DNA of 19,512 bases from Lichtheimia corymbifera B2541. Lineage: Eukaryota; Mucoromycota; Mucoromycetes; Mucorales; Lichtheimiaceae. Made by a program: the position numbers and the translations under genes. The DNA lies in contig JNEU01000665.1 in assembly GCA_000697475.1 (NCBI GenBank), forward strand, positions 1-19,512, read 5' to 3'. Positions within the stretch are counted from its first letter, which is position 1; every line of letters starts with the position of its first letter. Under the pieces are notes generated by a model. The model was not told where the DNA came from, ran no database searches, and saw only the letters and a list, made by a program, of their open reading frames with translations. Shown in pieces: positions 8,396 through 16,814 of the stretch.

Positions 8396-9130
8396 CAGTA
8401 CATGAGTTGTTCGATCGATAAACCATGAGAGCACGTAACCGGCGTTGCTTGTTCCTGACCGGAGATGTCATAAGGGATGTGCGATGCAGAATGAGCTTGA
8501 TGAGAATAACTGGTCAACAATACGAACAACCAGGGAGTCGTGTATTGTGCTGTTGGCACGATGGTAAGGGCCTTGTTGTTCATTGCTGCTTCTTGTAATT
8601 GCTGCTGATATGATCCACCGATAACATACAAGCGTGATTGGATATCGATCAAAAACATGTCGACCACCAGAGCCACAATCAGACGTGATAAACCTTGACG
8701 ACGCCGAAAAATAATAGACATTGTTGCGGATCCACACAAAAGGATACTTGTAATACTTGGTAACCAAAACTCCCCAAGATAGCACACGTTACAATGACAT
8801 CCTTGGCTTGCCAGCTGTATGCCCGAGGAAAGCCTTGTTGATCCTGTCATTGCATACCTTCCATTGTAAGTGCACTTGCATGCAACATATCTCTTAATGA
8901 ATACCCATACCTTGTGGACCTTTTAAGTAGCACCCTTCCTTCAATAAGCACCGCGGCTCTATGCCATCCATATTGTGATGATGTACTATCCTAAAGCTCG
9001 TTAGTTCATAGCACTTGTATTGCATAACCAACGGTATACATACCAATCAATCTTCAAAGGAAGTGAGCGATACTTGTCGGCGAATGCCTTGAGCAATGAA
9101 TAAACCTTGATAGCACCAAAAAGACATATA
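8396..9130 (-). pseudogene. Module D of the amplified family
   Basis: An exon reading CLFGAIKVYSLLKAF ... KYRSLPLKIDW ends at 9044. Intron 9043-8991 (53 nt) is textbook: donor GTATGTATACC, branch GAACTAACG, acceptor GCTTTAG. The next exon (8990-8911) aligns in nucleotides with the W..WRYG exon of modules B and E but carries a TAG in that frame. Intron 8910-8858 (53 nt, GTATGGG to AATGGAAG) follows, then an exon whose nucleotides match PRLY..HVK; its best frame reads QGFPRAYSWQAKDVIVTCAI and LGSFGYQVL but an upstream frame break separates it from the splice site. Downstream (8640-8480) one more copy of the 42-residue repeat can be seen (WIISAA). The product is unknown. Confidence 0.5.
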
Positions 9131-9795
9131 AGCGTCGTTGCTTGTTGCTATGCGACACCCATAGAAGACATGCGCTTCAGAATGCTCTTGAAAGCAATTG
9201 GCCAATAACGCGAAACACCAGACACTACGATATAGATTTTGCTGCTCATTGCTGCATCTTGCTTGTTGCTGATATGATCCACCGAAAACACACATGCATA
9301 GCATGGTACGACTTCACGGATTGACGACAACCTTAGAGAGATGCAGGGATGACATTGGTAACACGAAAGATGTCGATGCGAACTCGCGTTGCTTGTTGCT
9401 GACATGATCCATCCATAAGAGACGTTGAATAGCTGACGTGCTCAAAGAAACTACTGGTAACCAGAATCACAAGGAGAGGGAAAGCTTGCAGACACCAAAG
9501 ATATGCAGGTTGTTCCTTGTTGCTGAGGTGATCAACCGTTAAGAGACCTTCATTTCACGATGTCCACCGAATTGCTGATAACGAGAAGAACCAGGTCGTG
9601 GGATAAAGCTTGATATGACACCGACGATATGGACGTTGTTGCTTGTTGCTGATACATTCCACTCACAAGAGACGTGCATTGGCTGACACGCTTAATAGAA
9701 ATCGCCCGTTGCTCGGCAACCAACCACCAGAGACGCAATAACGATTGACACCACCAAAAGTTGTAACACTTTTCATCGTGGCTGACATGATTCAA
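9131..9795 (-). repeat. Array of a diverged ~127-131-bp repeat (array 1)
   Basis: The plus-strand landmark TTGTTGCTGAYATGATCCA recurs near 9260, 9390, 9519, 9646 and, more diverged, 9779 (spacing about 127-131). Each unit also carries an AAGAGACGT-like block, a GGTAACCA-like block and an ACACCAAAGATAT-like block. On the minus strand the core reads WIMSATSNN-type residues followed by YIFGV in one frame. The array lies between the WMGLEN exon of module C and the LPLKIDW exon of module D, the same place that arrays occupy between other modules. Confidence 0.75.
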
Positions 9796-10600
9796 CTATA
9801 AGATATGCTCAGTAAACGAATTTTCCAAACCCATCCAGTAATACTTAGCAATCATAGCTGTGATCTTATGAACTCTAAGACACCAAAAGACAAGTAGTTC
9901 CATGCGATGGTCCCTCTGAATAATGGTAGGCGTTTCAGCAAAGGTCTCCAAAAAGCATGAGTCATACATACCTGAATCACGCAATCATCACTCACAGACT
10001 TGGAACCTAATAGGCTATCGGGATGTAAAGTAATAATAAACGCCCACAGCCAAGAAATGTCACAGTACCAGCACTCTCCTGAATCCGGCGACGTTGTGCA
10101 TCAATAGAGATACCCATCTTCTCTCTAAAGGCAAGAGATCAATAGCCGTAAAATGATGGAGGCCGTGCGCACAGAGGATGCATTTTTAAATCCCTGAGGT
10201 CGCAACATGAGTCACACTGTCCCCGGGCACAACATGTACGTCTCCCTTGGAAAGTGCAGTACCGTGGTACCCTTGACGTGCAGCCTTGATAATAATAGTA
10301 TCACCGAAAGAGACTCTGCCACTGTATGGCATTTGGTGAGTTCACTTGAATCCAACCAATCCCAGAATGATGGACTGTACCTCTAGGTATTGCCAATACC
10401 ATTATCGATGCATATAGCCTGGTATTCATCCGATCAAGTATGTGCTGCTGCTGTTTCCCTGTAAGGCATGTTAATTAAGTAGTCCTGCACTGTAGATCCA
10501 ACGCCATGGCATACCTTTGAGCCAACGTGCAGCATTCTTGCTTTGAGATCCATATCTTGTTAACGCCCATAGGTATCATCCTCCAACATGTTCAATCTAC
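9796..10600 (-). pseudogene. Module C of the amplified family
   Basis: Order on the minus strand: exon end GGCTCAAAG; intron 10514-10451 (64 nt, GTATGCCATGG, TTAATTAAC, GAAACAG); exon 10450-10381, the W..W..G exon with two in-frame stops; intron 10380-10322 (59 nt, GTACAG to CATACAG); an exon with a frame VSFGDTIIIKAARQGYHGTA (about 10308-10250) that aligns with module A; then a GATTCAG|GTATGTATG junction, intron 9971-9916 (56 nt), and a clean exon RDHRMELLVFWC ... AMIAKYYWMGLEN ending with TAG at 9798-9796. The last exon is nearly the same as that of module A at protein level, which fixes its frame. Function unknown; the stops in the second exon argue against an intact gene. Confidence 0.5.
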
Positions 10601-11320
10601 CATGAGCACACTGTGAGATAACAAAGAAACCCAATCTAAACGCGTCTTCTTGTCAACATACCCAAAAGATGCAGTGTAAGGACTTCTTGTTGTGGACAGC
10701 TTGGGCAATGAATACGCGCGACGTCTCTTGATGCTACCCAGCACCCAAAGCCGATGCCCTTGCTGCAGATATTCCCATATAATAAACATTTGCTGATAGC
10801 CGTTTTTCCAGAGGTAGTGGTGTTCCGTGATGACAGCCGTCTTGGATGACTGATAAATCGTGATAGCGCCAAAAGACAGACACACACATATGCTGTAGCT
10901 TTCTCCTGGTGTGGCACACCCATAAGAGACGTGCGTTGCAGGTTGCCCTTGATGAAGGTAATTGGCCAATAATGAGAAACTCCAGAGGATCAAACAAATG
11001 TTGCTGACGCTAAAAATGTGGACTCTCATTGTTGCTGCCTCTTTTGTTTGGTTGCTGATATGATCCACCGGTGACAGGCATGCGTAGCTGAATATCCATC
11101 AAAGGAATCGTCGATGACCACAACCACGATTAGGACGAGATACCCTTGACGACACCGAAATATATAGACGTTGTTGCTTGTTGTTGCAGATGCACAGAAA
11201 GGAAATGGCCAATGCTTGGTAACGGGAACTATTCAACGATGCAATAAAGCCTGCTGGCACCGATAGATGCTAAAGCCAATGCTGCCTGATTCTGACATGA
11301 TTCAACTATAAAAGATGCAC
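10601..11320 (-). repeat. Array of the diverged ~130-bp repeat (array 2) and partial exons
   Basis: The segment 10850-11100 repeats the arrangement seen at 9100-9320 and 12080-12310: an FGAITIY-type exon sequence, the block AATTGGCCAATA, then GTTGCTGATATGATCCACCG at about 11051; a diverged unit start CTGACATGATTCAACTATAA lies at 11286. A long minus frame (11068-10592, 158 codons) runs across it, but since the same DNA is read in other frames in sister copies I do not take that frame as the true one. 10600-10840 has no module match that I can see. Confidence 0.5.
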
Positions 11321-12110
11321 GTCAGTAAACAATTTTCGAAACACGTAGAACCATACTTAACAATGATGACTCTCATCCTGACCCCTTCAATGCAAAATAA
11401 TCCTTCTAGAAAAGACAGATGTCAGTACAAAGTTTCCAAACATCATTGTGATGATACGTCTTTGAATCTCGTAATCAGGGTGCAGTGATCAGCTGGAATT
11501 GCCGCCGCCAGAAAAATAGTAATAAAAAACGTACAATGCCAAGGTACCGCTACTGCCTACTAGCCCCGTCCCGAAGGTCGCATGGCGCCAATACACCGAA
11601 TTTAACAGTGACCCATATGAGCCCTTCATCAGTCGACTTTGGCACCACCTGAGCCGTGGATCCGCACGCTGCAACTGTGGTGAGAGGATGCATTTGAATT
11701 GGGCTAAGCCCATAGCATCATGAGCACATGTGAAAGGGCAGCGTGGTCTCCCCAAGGCAGCACACAGTACAATAACATGCTTGACGTGCCAGTGATATAA
11801 CCGAGGAAACGCCTTCTTGATGCTGTCATTACATATCTTCCATTGTAAGTGCACATGCATGTGACACATTCCATGACCAATACTCTTACCTTGTAGTAAT
11901 TCTCAATAGCCACCTTCCTTTGAATGAAACCGTACCTCCATGTCAACCATAGCATGCTGCTGCTATTCCATTGTAAAGCTCGTTAATTGACAGCACTTGT
12001 ATTGTAGATCCAATGCTCCAGACACCAATGAATCTCCAAAGGAACGGAACGGTACTTGACGATTAATGGGTTGCGTGATGGATAAACCTTGATAACACCA
12101 ATAACACACG
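11321..12110 (-). pseudogene. Module B of the amplified family
   Basis: An exon reading CVIGVIKVY ... VKYRSVPLEIHW ends at 12026; intron 12025-11963 (63 nt, GTGTCTGG, TCAATTAACG, GGAATAG); exon 11962-11890 reading CSSMLWLTWRYGFIQRKV and ENYYK; intron 11889-11837 (53 nt, GTAAGAG to AATGGAAG, phase 0); then an open exon ICNDSIKKAFPRLYHWHVKH, VIVLCAALG and on for about 115 codons to a TGA near 11489. This is the longest in-frame run through the first three exons. Below it (11440-11330) the equivalent of the MELLVFWC exon is recognisable in nucleotides (TAAGTATGG, GAAAATTGTTTACTG) but has lost its frame. No known domain. Confidence 0.5.
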
Positions 12111-12199
12111 TAATAATGTTGCTCGTTGCTATGCGAAACCCACAAGAGACATGCGCTGCTGAATCCTCTTGAAAGCAATTGGCCAATACAGAGTATCAC

Positions 12200-12872
12200 C
12201 AGAGAATCGAGTAATGTTTCTGACACCAAAGATATAGACTCTGCTGCTCATTGCTGCTGCGTCTTGCTTGTTGCTGATATGATCCACCGATAACACACAT
12301 GCGAAACAGGATATCAATCAAAGGATTGGCGATAACCTTGAACAGATGCATAGATGACATTGGTATCACTAAAGATGTCGGTGTTGGTTCTCATCGCTTG
12401 TTCATGACATGATCCATCCATAAGAGACGTCTAATAGCAGCCGTGCACCAAAGGAGTTGCCGATCACCCGAGTCGCCGGGAGATGGAAAGCTTGCTGGCA
12501 CCAAAGATATACAAATTGTTCACCGAATGGCCAATAACCACAACCACCAGAGATCAAAAGTCTGCGACACCAAAGATATACAAGCTCGTCCTTAGTGCTG
12601 ACGTGATCAATCGATAAGACACCTTCATTTCAGGATGTGCATCGAATTGTCGATAACCAGAAGCACCAGATCTTGGGATAAAGCTTGAGATGACACCAAC
12701 GACATGGATGCTGTTGCTCGTTGCTGATACAATCCACTCATTCTGAGTAGTCCATTGGCTGATACTCTTCAGAGAAATCCCCAGTTGCTTGGTAGCCAAC
12801 TACCAGAAATGGAGTGAAGATGGACGACACCAAAGATATACACACGGTCCCTCGCGGCTGACATAGGCTCAC
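12200..12872 (-). repeat. Array of the diverged ~126-131-bp repeat (array 3), coding-like
   Basis: Landmarks TTGCTGATATGATCCACC and variants occur near 12272, 12403, 12598, 12724 and 12857. One minus frame (12799-12554) runs through two units without a break: NEWIVSATSNSIHVVGVISS and, 42 residues later, RLITSALRTSLYIFGV, with SGASGYRQFDAHPEMKVSY between. The in-frame period of 42 residues suggests that the array was once protein-coding. The length and the SA..(N/S)..(I/L)..(V/I).GV pattern recall a beta-propeller blade, but the WD or Kelch signature residues are absent, so I give no domain name. Confidence 0.65.
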
Positions 12873-13790
12873 CTACATATAAAAGATGCACGGTAAACGA
12901 AGTTTTCCAATCCCATCCAACAATACTTAGCATCCATAGCTATGTCCTTGCACCAAAAGACAAGTAGCTCCATGCAGTGGTCCTTCTAAAAAATAGTAGA
13001 GCTTTCAGCAATGTTTTCCAGAAATCCTCATAATTATACATACCAATATTACCCAGTCATCACGCAGACTTGGAGCCAATAGACCATCAGGATGTAAAAG
13101 TAATAATAAAAGCGCACAGTCAAGGAATGTAGCATCCTGCCTGCTAGCCACCCGGAGGAACGTGGAGTCAAAACGCCGGTTTCAGGTGACTCATATGAGC
13201 CCCTCCCCAGCTGACTTTGACAACCACTTGCCGTGGGTCCAGCCACGTTGCCATGAAGATAACCACCATTTCTCCAAGTCGAGGAACGTATAGCCCTGCA
13301 AAGGGTGGAGCATATACGTTGTTCTCCAATATCGATCAGGGGATGCATTTTTAAACCAAAGTCGCACCATGAGTCGAACATGATTTCCGCTAACACGCAG
13401 TGGCCTTCCCCCTTAAGACAGTACACTCCATCCCTTGACGTGCTGCTGTGGTAATGATAATATCGCCGCAAGAGACTCTGTGCCATTCTATTTCTTTCAT
13501 CAGTGCACTTGAAGGCGACATATCCCAAAATGGTAACTTTACCTTTTGGTATTCCCAATACCACTTTTTGATGCTTGCAAATAACCTTGTATCCATCCGA
13601 TCCAGTATGTTCTGCTGCTGTTTCATTGTGGGCCTCGTTAACCAATAAGCCTTGATTTGCAGATCCAATGCTATACGCACCAATAACTCGATGATATACG
13701 GATAGATCGCTTGTAGTAATGCCTGCTATCGCCTTCCTTTTCCCATTCATGTCATTCGTCCGTGGAGGTTGGTTGTACGCCTCCATCATG
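12873..13790 (-). pseudogene. Module A of the amplified family
   Basis: An exon ends YKRSIRISSSYW at 13681; intron 13680-13618 (63 nt, GTGCGTATAG, GGTTAACG, GAAACAG); exon 13617-13543 reading SRTYWIGWIQGYLQASKSG; intron 13542-13488 (55 nt, GTAAAG to GAAATAG); then exon sequence open to 13043 (QSLLRRYYHYHSSTSRDG, later FYYYFYILMVYWLQVCVMTG); intron 13043-12986 (58 nt, GTATGTATAAT to TTTTTTAG); exon from 12985 reading KDHCMELLVFWC ... AMDAKYCWMGLENFVYRAS. A 246-codon frame (13789-13049) also runs straight through the first two introns; because those introns match sister modules in position and size, I regard read-through as less likely. There are few stops here, so this copy may be the least decayed. 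Product unknown. Confidence 0.5.
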
Positions 13791-14831
13791 CTCTAAGCTC
13801 GGAATGCTCTTGTTCCAAGGGCAACAGCGTGATACCGCAAATGCATATTACACGTCTTTGCTTTGTGGATGTTTAGATTGTTATTTGTTCATAATCACCC
13901 CTCCCCAAAATCCATACCATTTCATTGCTACTGAACTTGTGCCTCTTTTTGCGTGATCGTGCTTGCCAAGATACCAGATTGCAGTAGACCAACTAATCGC
14001 CATCTTTGCTAACATGTGAAACTGTGAAAACGGCTTGAGGATGGATAGGTCGCATCATATAAGGATTCACAAGCATAATCAATGTGATGATCAATAACAA
14101 GAACAGCACGGCCTTTATCCCAAACGTACCAATAATGTCTAGCTCCTGTAACTTGCATTCATGCAGGAAGAGCTGTCTACATCCTTCGGTATCGGTATCG
14201 TAGTGCAGGGCATCCATAACGCGTAAACAACCGGCACGAGAGCGCCACCAAGAACGCGTATACATGCATATATGTAGAATAATCGAACCCAAAGGCAAAT
14301 CATCATCCAACAGCAACCGAATGAGCGTCTCCATAAGCAAGTCGAAAGTACGTGGGTTGATAGAGTTACTGCGTGTGCTCAAGGCGTGTTTGATATCCAA
14401 CTTGGCGTGTTGCAGCTTCGTGTTGTATGCATCCCTTGTAAACACAACAGTGAGTCTCTGGTTGCAAGCATGGGTAACGTTGTACTGGTTACCTTGTTCA
14501 CTGTAAAGGTTGCCTCCACACGATTCTCCAAGTGGTGTACAGGGCGAGCGTTGTGGCGATGAGCTTCAGATTGTGGGAGGCACGATCAATGTTGGGTAGC
14601 TTTGAGATGCCCATGTCACAATGGGGGCACGTTGACATGGAGGTTGTTGGAATGGAGTAGTTGAATTGTAAAGCTTTGTATTTCCTTGAAGGCGTTGCTG
14701 GTGGAGGGCGTTGGTAAAAGCGATTTCAAATAAAGAGCTGCCGGTAACCAAAGAAGGAAGCCCCTCCCAAAATCAACAGCAGTCGGATATTTTTGGAAAC
14801 GCCTGCCACAAATCATTATCACTGCCATTCA
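13791..14831 (-). CDS. Unrecognised protein with a C-terminal membrane segment, possibly the 5-prime part of the family
   Basis: From about 14504 to 13993 the minus strand is open: LTVVFTRDAYNTKLQHAKLD, RTFDLLMETLIRLLLDDDLP, SWWRSRAGCLRVMDAL, then a strongly hydrophobic stretch AVLFLLLIITLIMLV followed by NPYMMRP and a TGA/stop at 13993. This looks like a soluble or lumenal domain anchored by one C-terminal membrane helix. Upstream, from an ATG at 14831, frames with SNAFKEIQSFTIQLLHSNN, VTWASQSYP and NLKLIATTLALYTTWRIVWR can be read but change frame; a short intron-like GTAACC...CAACCAG at about 14493-14452 would join VEATFTVNK to RLTVVF. Whether this is a separate gene or the first exons of module A is undecided. 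13793-13990 shows only a short basic frame and a possible GTATGGATT donor. Confidence 0.4.
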
Positions 14832-14936
14832 TCCTAAAAATAAAGATGCTTCAAAGAAATGATGGAAAAGTCAATCATTTATTATTTGGGAAGAATATAA
14901 ACAATCGAGGAGATAGTCTACAGCGAGGTTTATGGT

Positions 14937-14948
14937 CTTATATATAAG
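14937..14948. promoter_or_regulatory. Palindromic TATA-like element
   Basis: CTTATATATAAG is a perfect palindrome and reads as TATATAAG on both strands. It lies about 105 bp upstream of the ATG at 14831 of the minus-strand membrane-protein frame, a plausible distance for a core promoter in a fungus. There is no independent support such as an initiator. Confidence 0.3.
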
Positions 14949-15969
14949 CGAGATGATATACATCAGCCCTTTACAGTATCAAGCAGGCATGCATGCACCC
15001 TTGTGTCACCATTCACTTATTGAATATGTCAAGCATTCGTTGTATGCTGAACATTCAGGTGCAAAAGTAACCATTGAGCTAATAACTCATTTTTGTATGC
15101 ATTGGACGTGTCCACGGCCAGTATAATTTTATCTTCTCTGAGGGTTGAAACATCACCGGACGTTACACAATATGCAGGTCTACGATGATTCAACATCCTT
15201 AGTTTTCTTGCTCATGCTATCCACCATAGAAAAGGACATTCATTTCCATGACACGGTATCAAAAAGGACCGCCAACCGTATCGCTAACAGGCCTTACAAA
15301 ACCTTAGATGAAAATGTAGTACATTAAAGTGGATGGATTTATATACTTGCCTGACGAGCATGGCCACAACTATGGCATCTTAAGTTGGCTATACTGCTCG
15401 AATGCTTAGATTGGGATAAGTAGGATTGCAATGTAGTATATATGGAGGCGACGTGTATTATTAGCAGGGAGGATAAGAAACAGTGATGAATGTGTACGAC
15501 ATGCACGGGGCATCGTTACACTGTGAGTTGTGGATCCCTTACATACCCATTATCCAAGCATGCATATATCAATTGACAGCGACGCGTAAAAATTAACCTT
15601 TTGTCTAATTGCTCACTCTTGCCTTGAATATTAAAACCAGGCCACTGTAAAAACAAGAACATGATTTCCATATAGCATACCCTTGCATCTATTCGCTGAA
15701 TCCCATTTTACCCACTTCACGGATCGTTGTCTCATGCTCCACATTCCAGGATCCTCTTATCATCTTTTTGATTTTATCTTCACCCCCTTTATATTTACAA
15801 ACCAAAAGACTACGCTAATACAGCTAACAATACAAAGATGCATATCATCTATCCGTATCCCAGCTCTTACCATATCCATTCACGCATATCCATAAATAAC
15901 CGAGGTTGCTTGATCCAAAGAGCCACGCGCCTGAAAAACGTATCCGTAAGGCCCATCATCCAAACAAAC
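14949..15969. other. Long stretch with no assignable gene
   Basis: Only short frames occur on both strands. One strong minus-strand donor (ATGG|GTATGTAAGG at about 15549) and AT-rich acceptor-like stretches suggest a remnant of an intron-bearing minus-strand gene, but no coding frame around it is convincing. A plus frame at 15683-15895 is low-complexity and hydrophobic (HLFDFIFTPFIF) and I do not accept it as a gene. Confidence 0.4.
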
Positions 15970-15973
15970 ATAC

Positions 15974-16402
15974 CTCACCATGGGGGTAGAGTATCACAAG
16001 CATAGAAAATCCCATTGTCGTGCAATAAGACCATCATATAACGCCACGACAGAATGAAGAGGATACGAGACCTTGTGTTTAAGCAAGCAGCTGTTGAAGA
16101 CTGATGATATAAGCTTGTTCCACATAATCGTCCTTGGACCTTGCAGTATTTCCATCCATCGTATTTCAGGTAGCAACGCGTATCCAACGTTTTAGGAGAC
16201 CTGGTTTCATGGCAGCGTGTTTATACCATATAGCTGTGTTGCATACCTTTGGACTGGTAACGGTGAGCAGCCACCTCGAGACCACGATCTTGAACGAGAT
16301 GAGACAACAGCAATCGTGGAAGAACGTTTCTTTGCAGGGGTCATTGCAATACGTACAAATCGTTTGGGTGGTGTAAAAGAGGAAACTGGAGGAAACGAAC
16401 AA
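15974..16402 (-). pseudogene. Possible further module (F) of the amplified family
   Basis: An exon-like frame CKETFFHDCCCLISFKIVVS ... LLTVTSPK ends at 16247, followed by an intron-like 16246-16201 (GTATGCAACAC to GAAACCAG, 46 nt), whose ends resemble the first intron of module C (GTATGCCATG to GAAACAG). The next frame (16187-15975) reads TRCYLKYDGWKYCKVQGRLC and RILFILSWRYMMVLLHDNG, and the following junction GTGAG|GTATGTTTG (intron 15973 to about 15930, ending TTTTTCAG) matches the late donor of module E (GAATGAG|GTATGT). A TGA lies 1 codon before the donor. The resemblance is in architecture more than in sequence, so assignment to the family is tentative. Confidence 0.35.
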
Positions 16403-16440
16403 GGACAGCTCTGTGGAGATGAGGCGTAACCAAGGAGATC

Positions 16441-16814
16441 AATGCTGACTGACCACCCATCTCAATGCAAGTAAACGATCCCGGTTGTCGACAAGGGGTA
16501 AAAAGTAAGGCTTTAGAGAAAGCGGTAGCGTGGGTTGTTATAAACATCCGCGGGGGCTCGGCTATTTGCACCCCCCTCATGTGCACCCCCCTCACCAAAT
16601 TTTTCAGATCCCGATAGGCGGCATAGCTTTTTTCTGCTGTCTGCTGGTGAGGGGGGTGCATGATGGTATCAAAAGTGCATGATAGAGTGGAAGGTGTTAT
16701 TATAGCATGATGATTTTGTGTACTGCTACTAGATGATAGCGATAATAGAGATATTCTTTAAGCCACCGTGCAATGTAGCACAATAAAGGACTTGGAAAAC
16801 TTTGCATCGCAACA
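16441..16814. other. Upstream region of the MULE gene
   Basis: No accepted gene. It contains the G/C-tract inverted repeat at 16582-16660 and a sequence falling to AT-rich before the transposase start. If the MULE has long terminal inverted repeats, the left one should lie here or further left, but its partner would be outside the window, so the ends cannot be determined. Confidence 0.4.
16568..16660. repeat. C-tract repeat: 16-bp perfect inverted repeat plus a direct copy
   Basis: TGCACCCCCCTCACCA at 16582-16597 is the exact complement of TGGTGAGGGGGGTGCA at 16645-16660, 47 bases apart. A partial direct copy, GCACCCCCCTCA, lies at 16568-16579. The arms are strikingly C/G-rich in an otherwise AT-leaning region. 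Confidence 0.7.

Noticed and set aside
8353..8850. A 165-codon minus-strand frame
   Set aside because: It reads through the module D third exon and one repeat unit in a frame that differs from the one shared by modules B and E; sister copies have stops in it, so it is probably a chance open frame.
10592..11068. A 158-codon minus-strand frame
   Set aside because: It crosses the repeat array; the equivalent DNA in the two sister segments is not open in this frame, so it is not supported as coding.
15683..15895. A 70-codon plus-strand frame rich in Phe, Thr and Ile
   Set aside because: Composition follows AT-rich sequence, with no splice sites or homology clue on that strand.
16341..16661. A 106-codon minus-strand frame over the C-rich inverted repeat
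   Set aside because: It is open mainly because of the C/G tracts, has no domain and crosses the repeat; no sign of selection.
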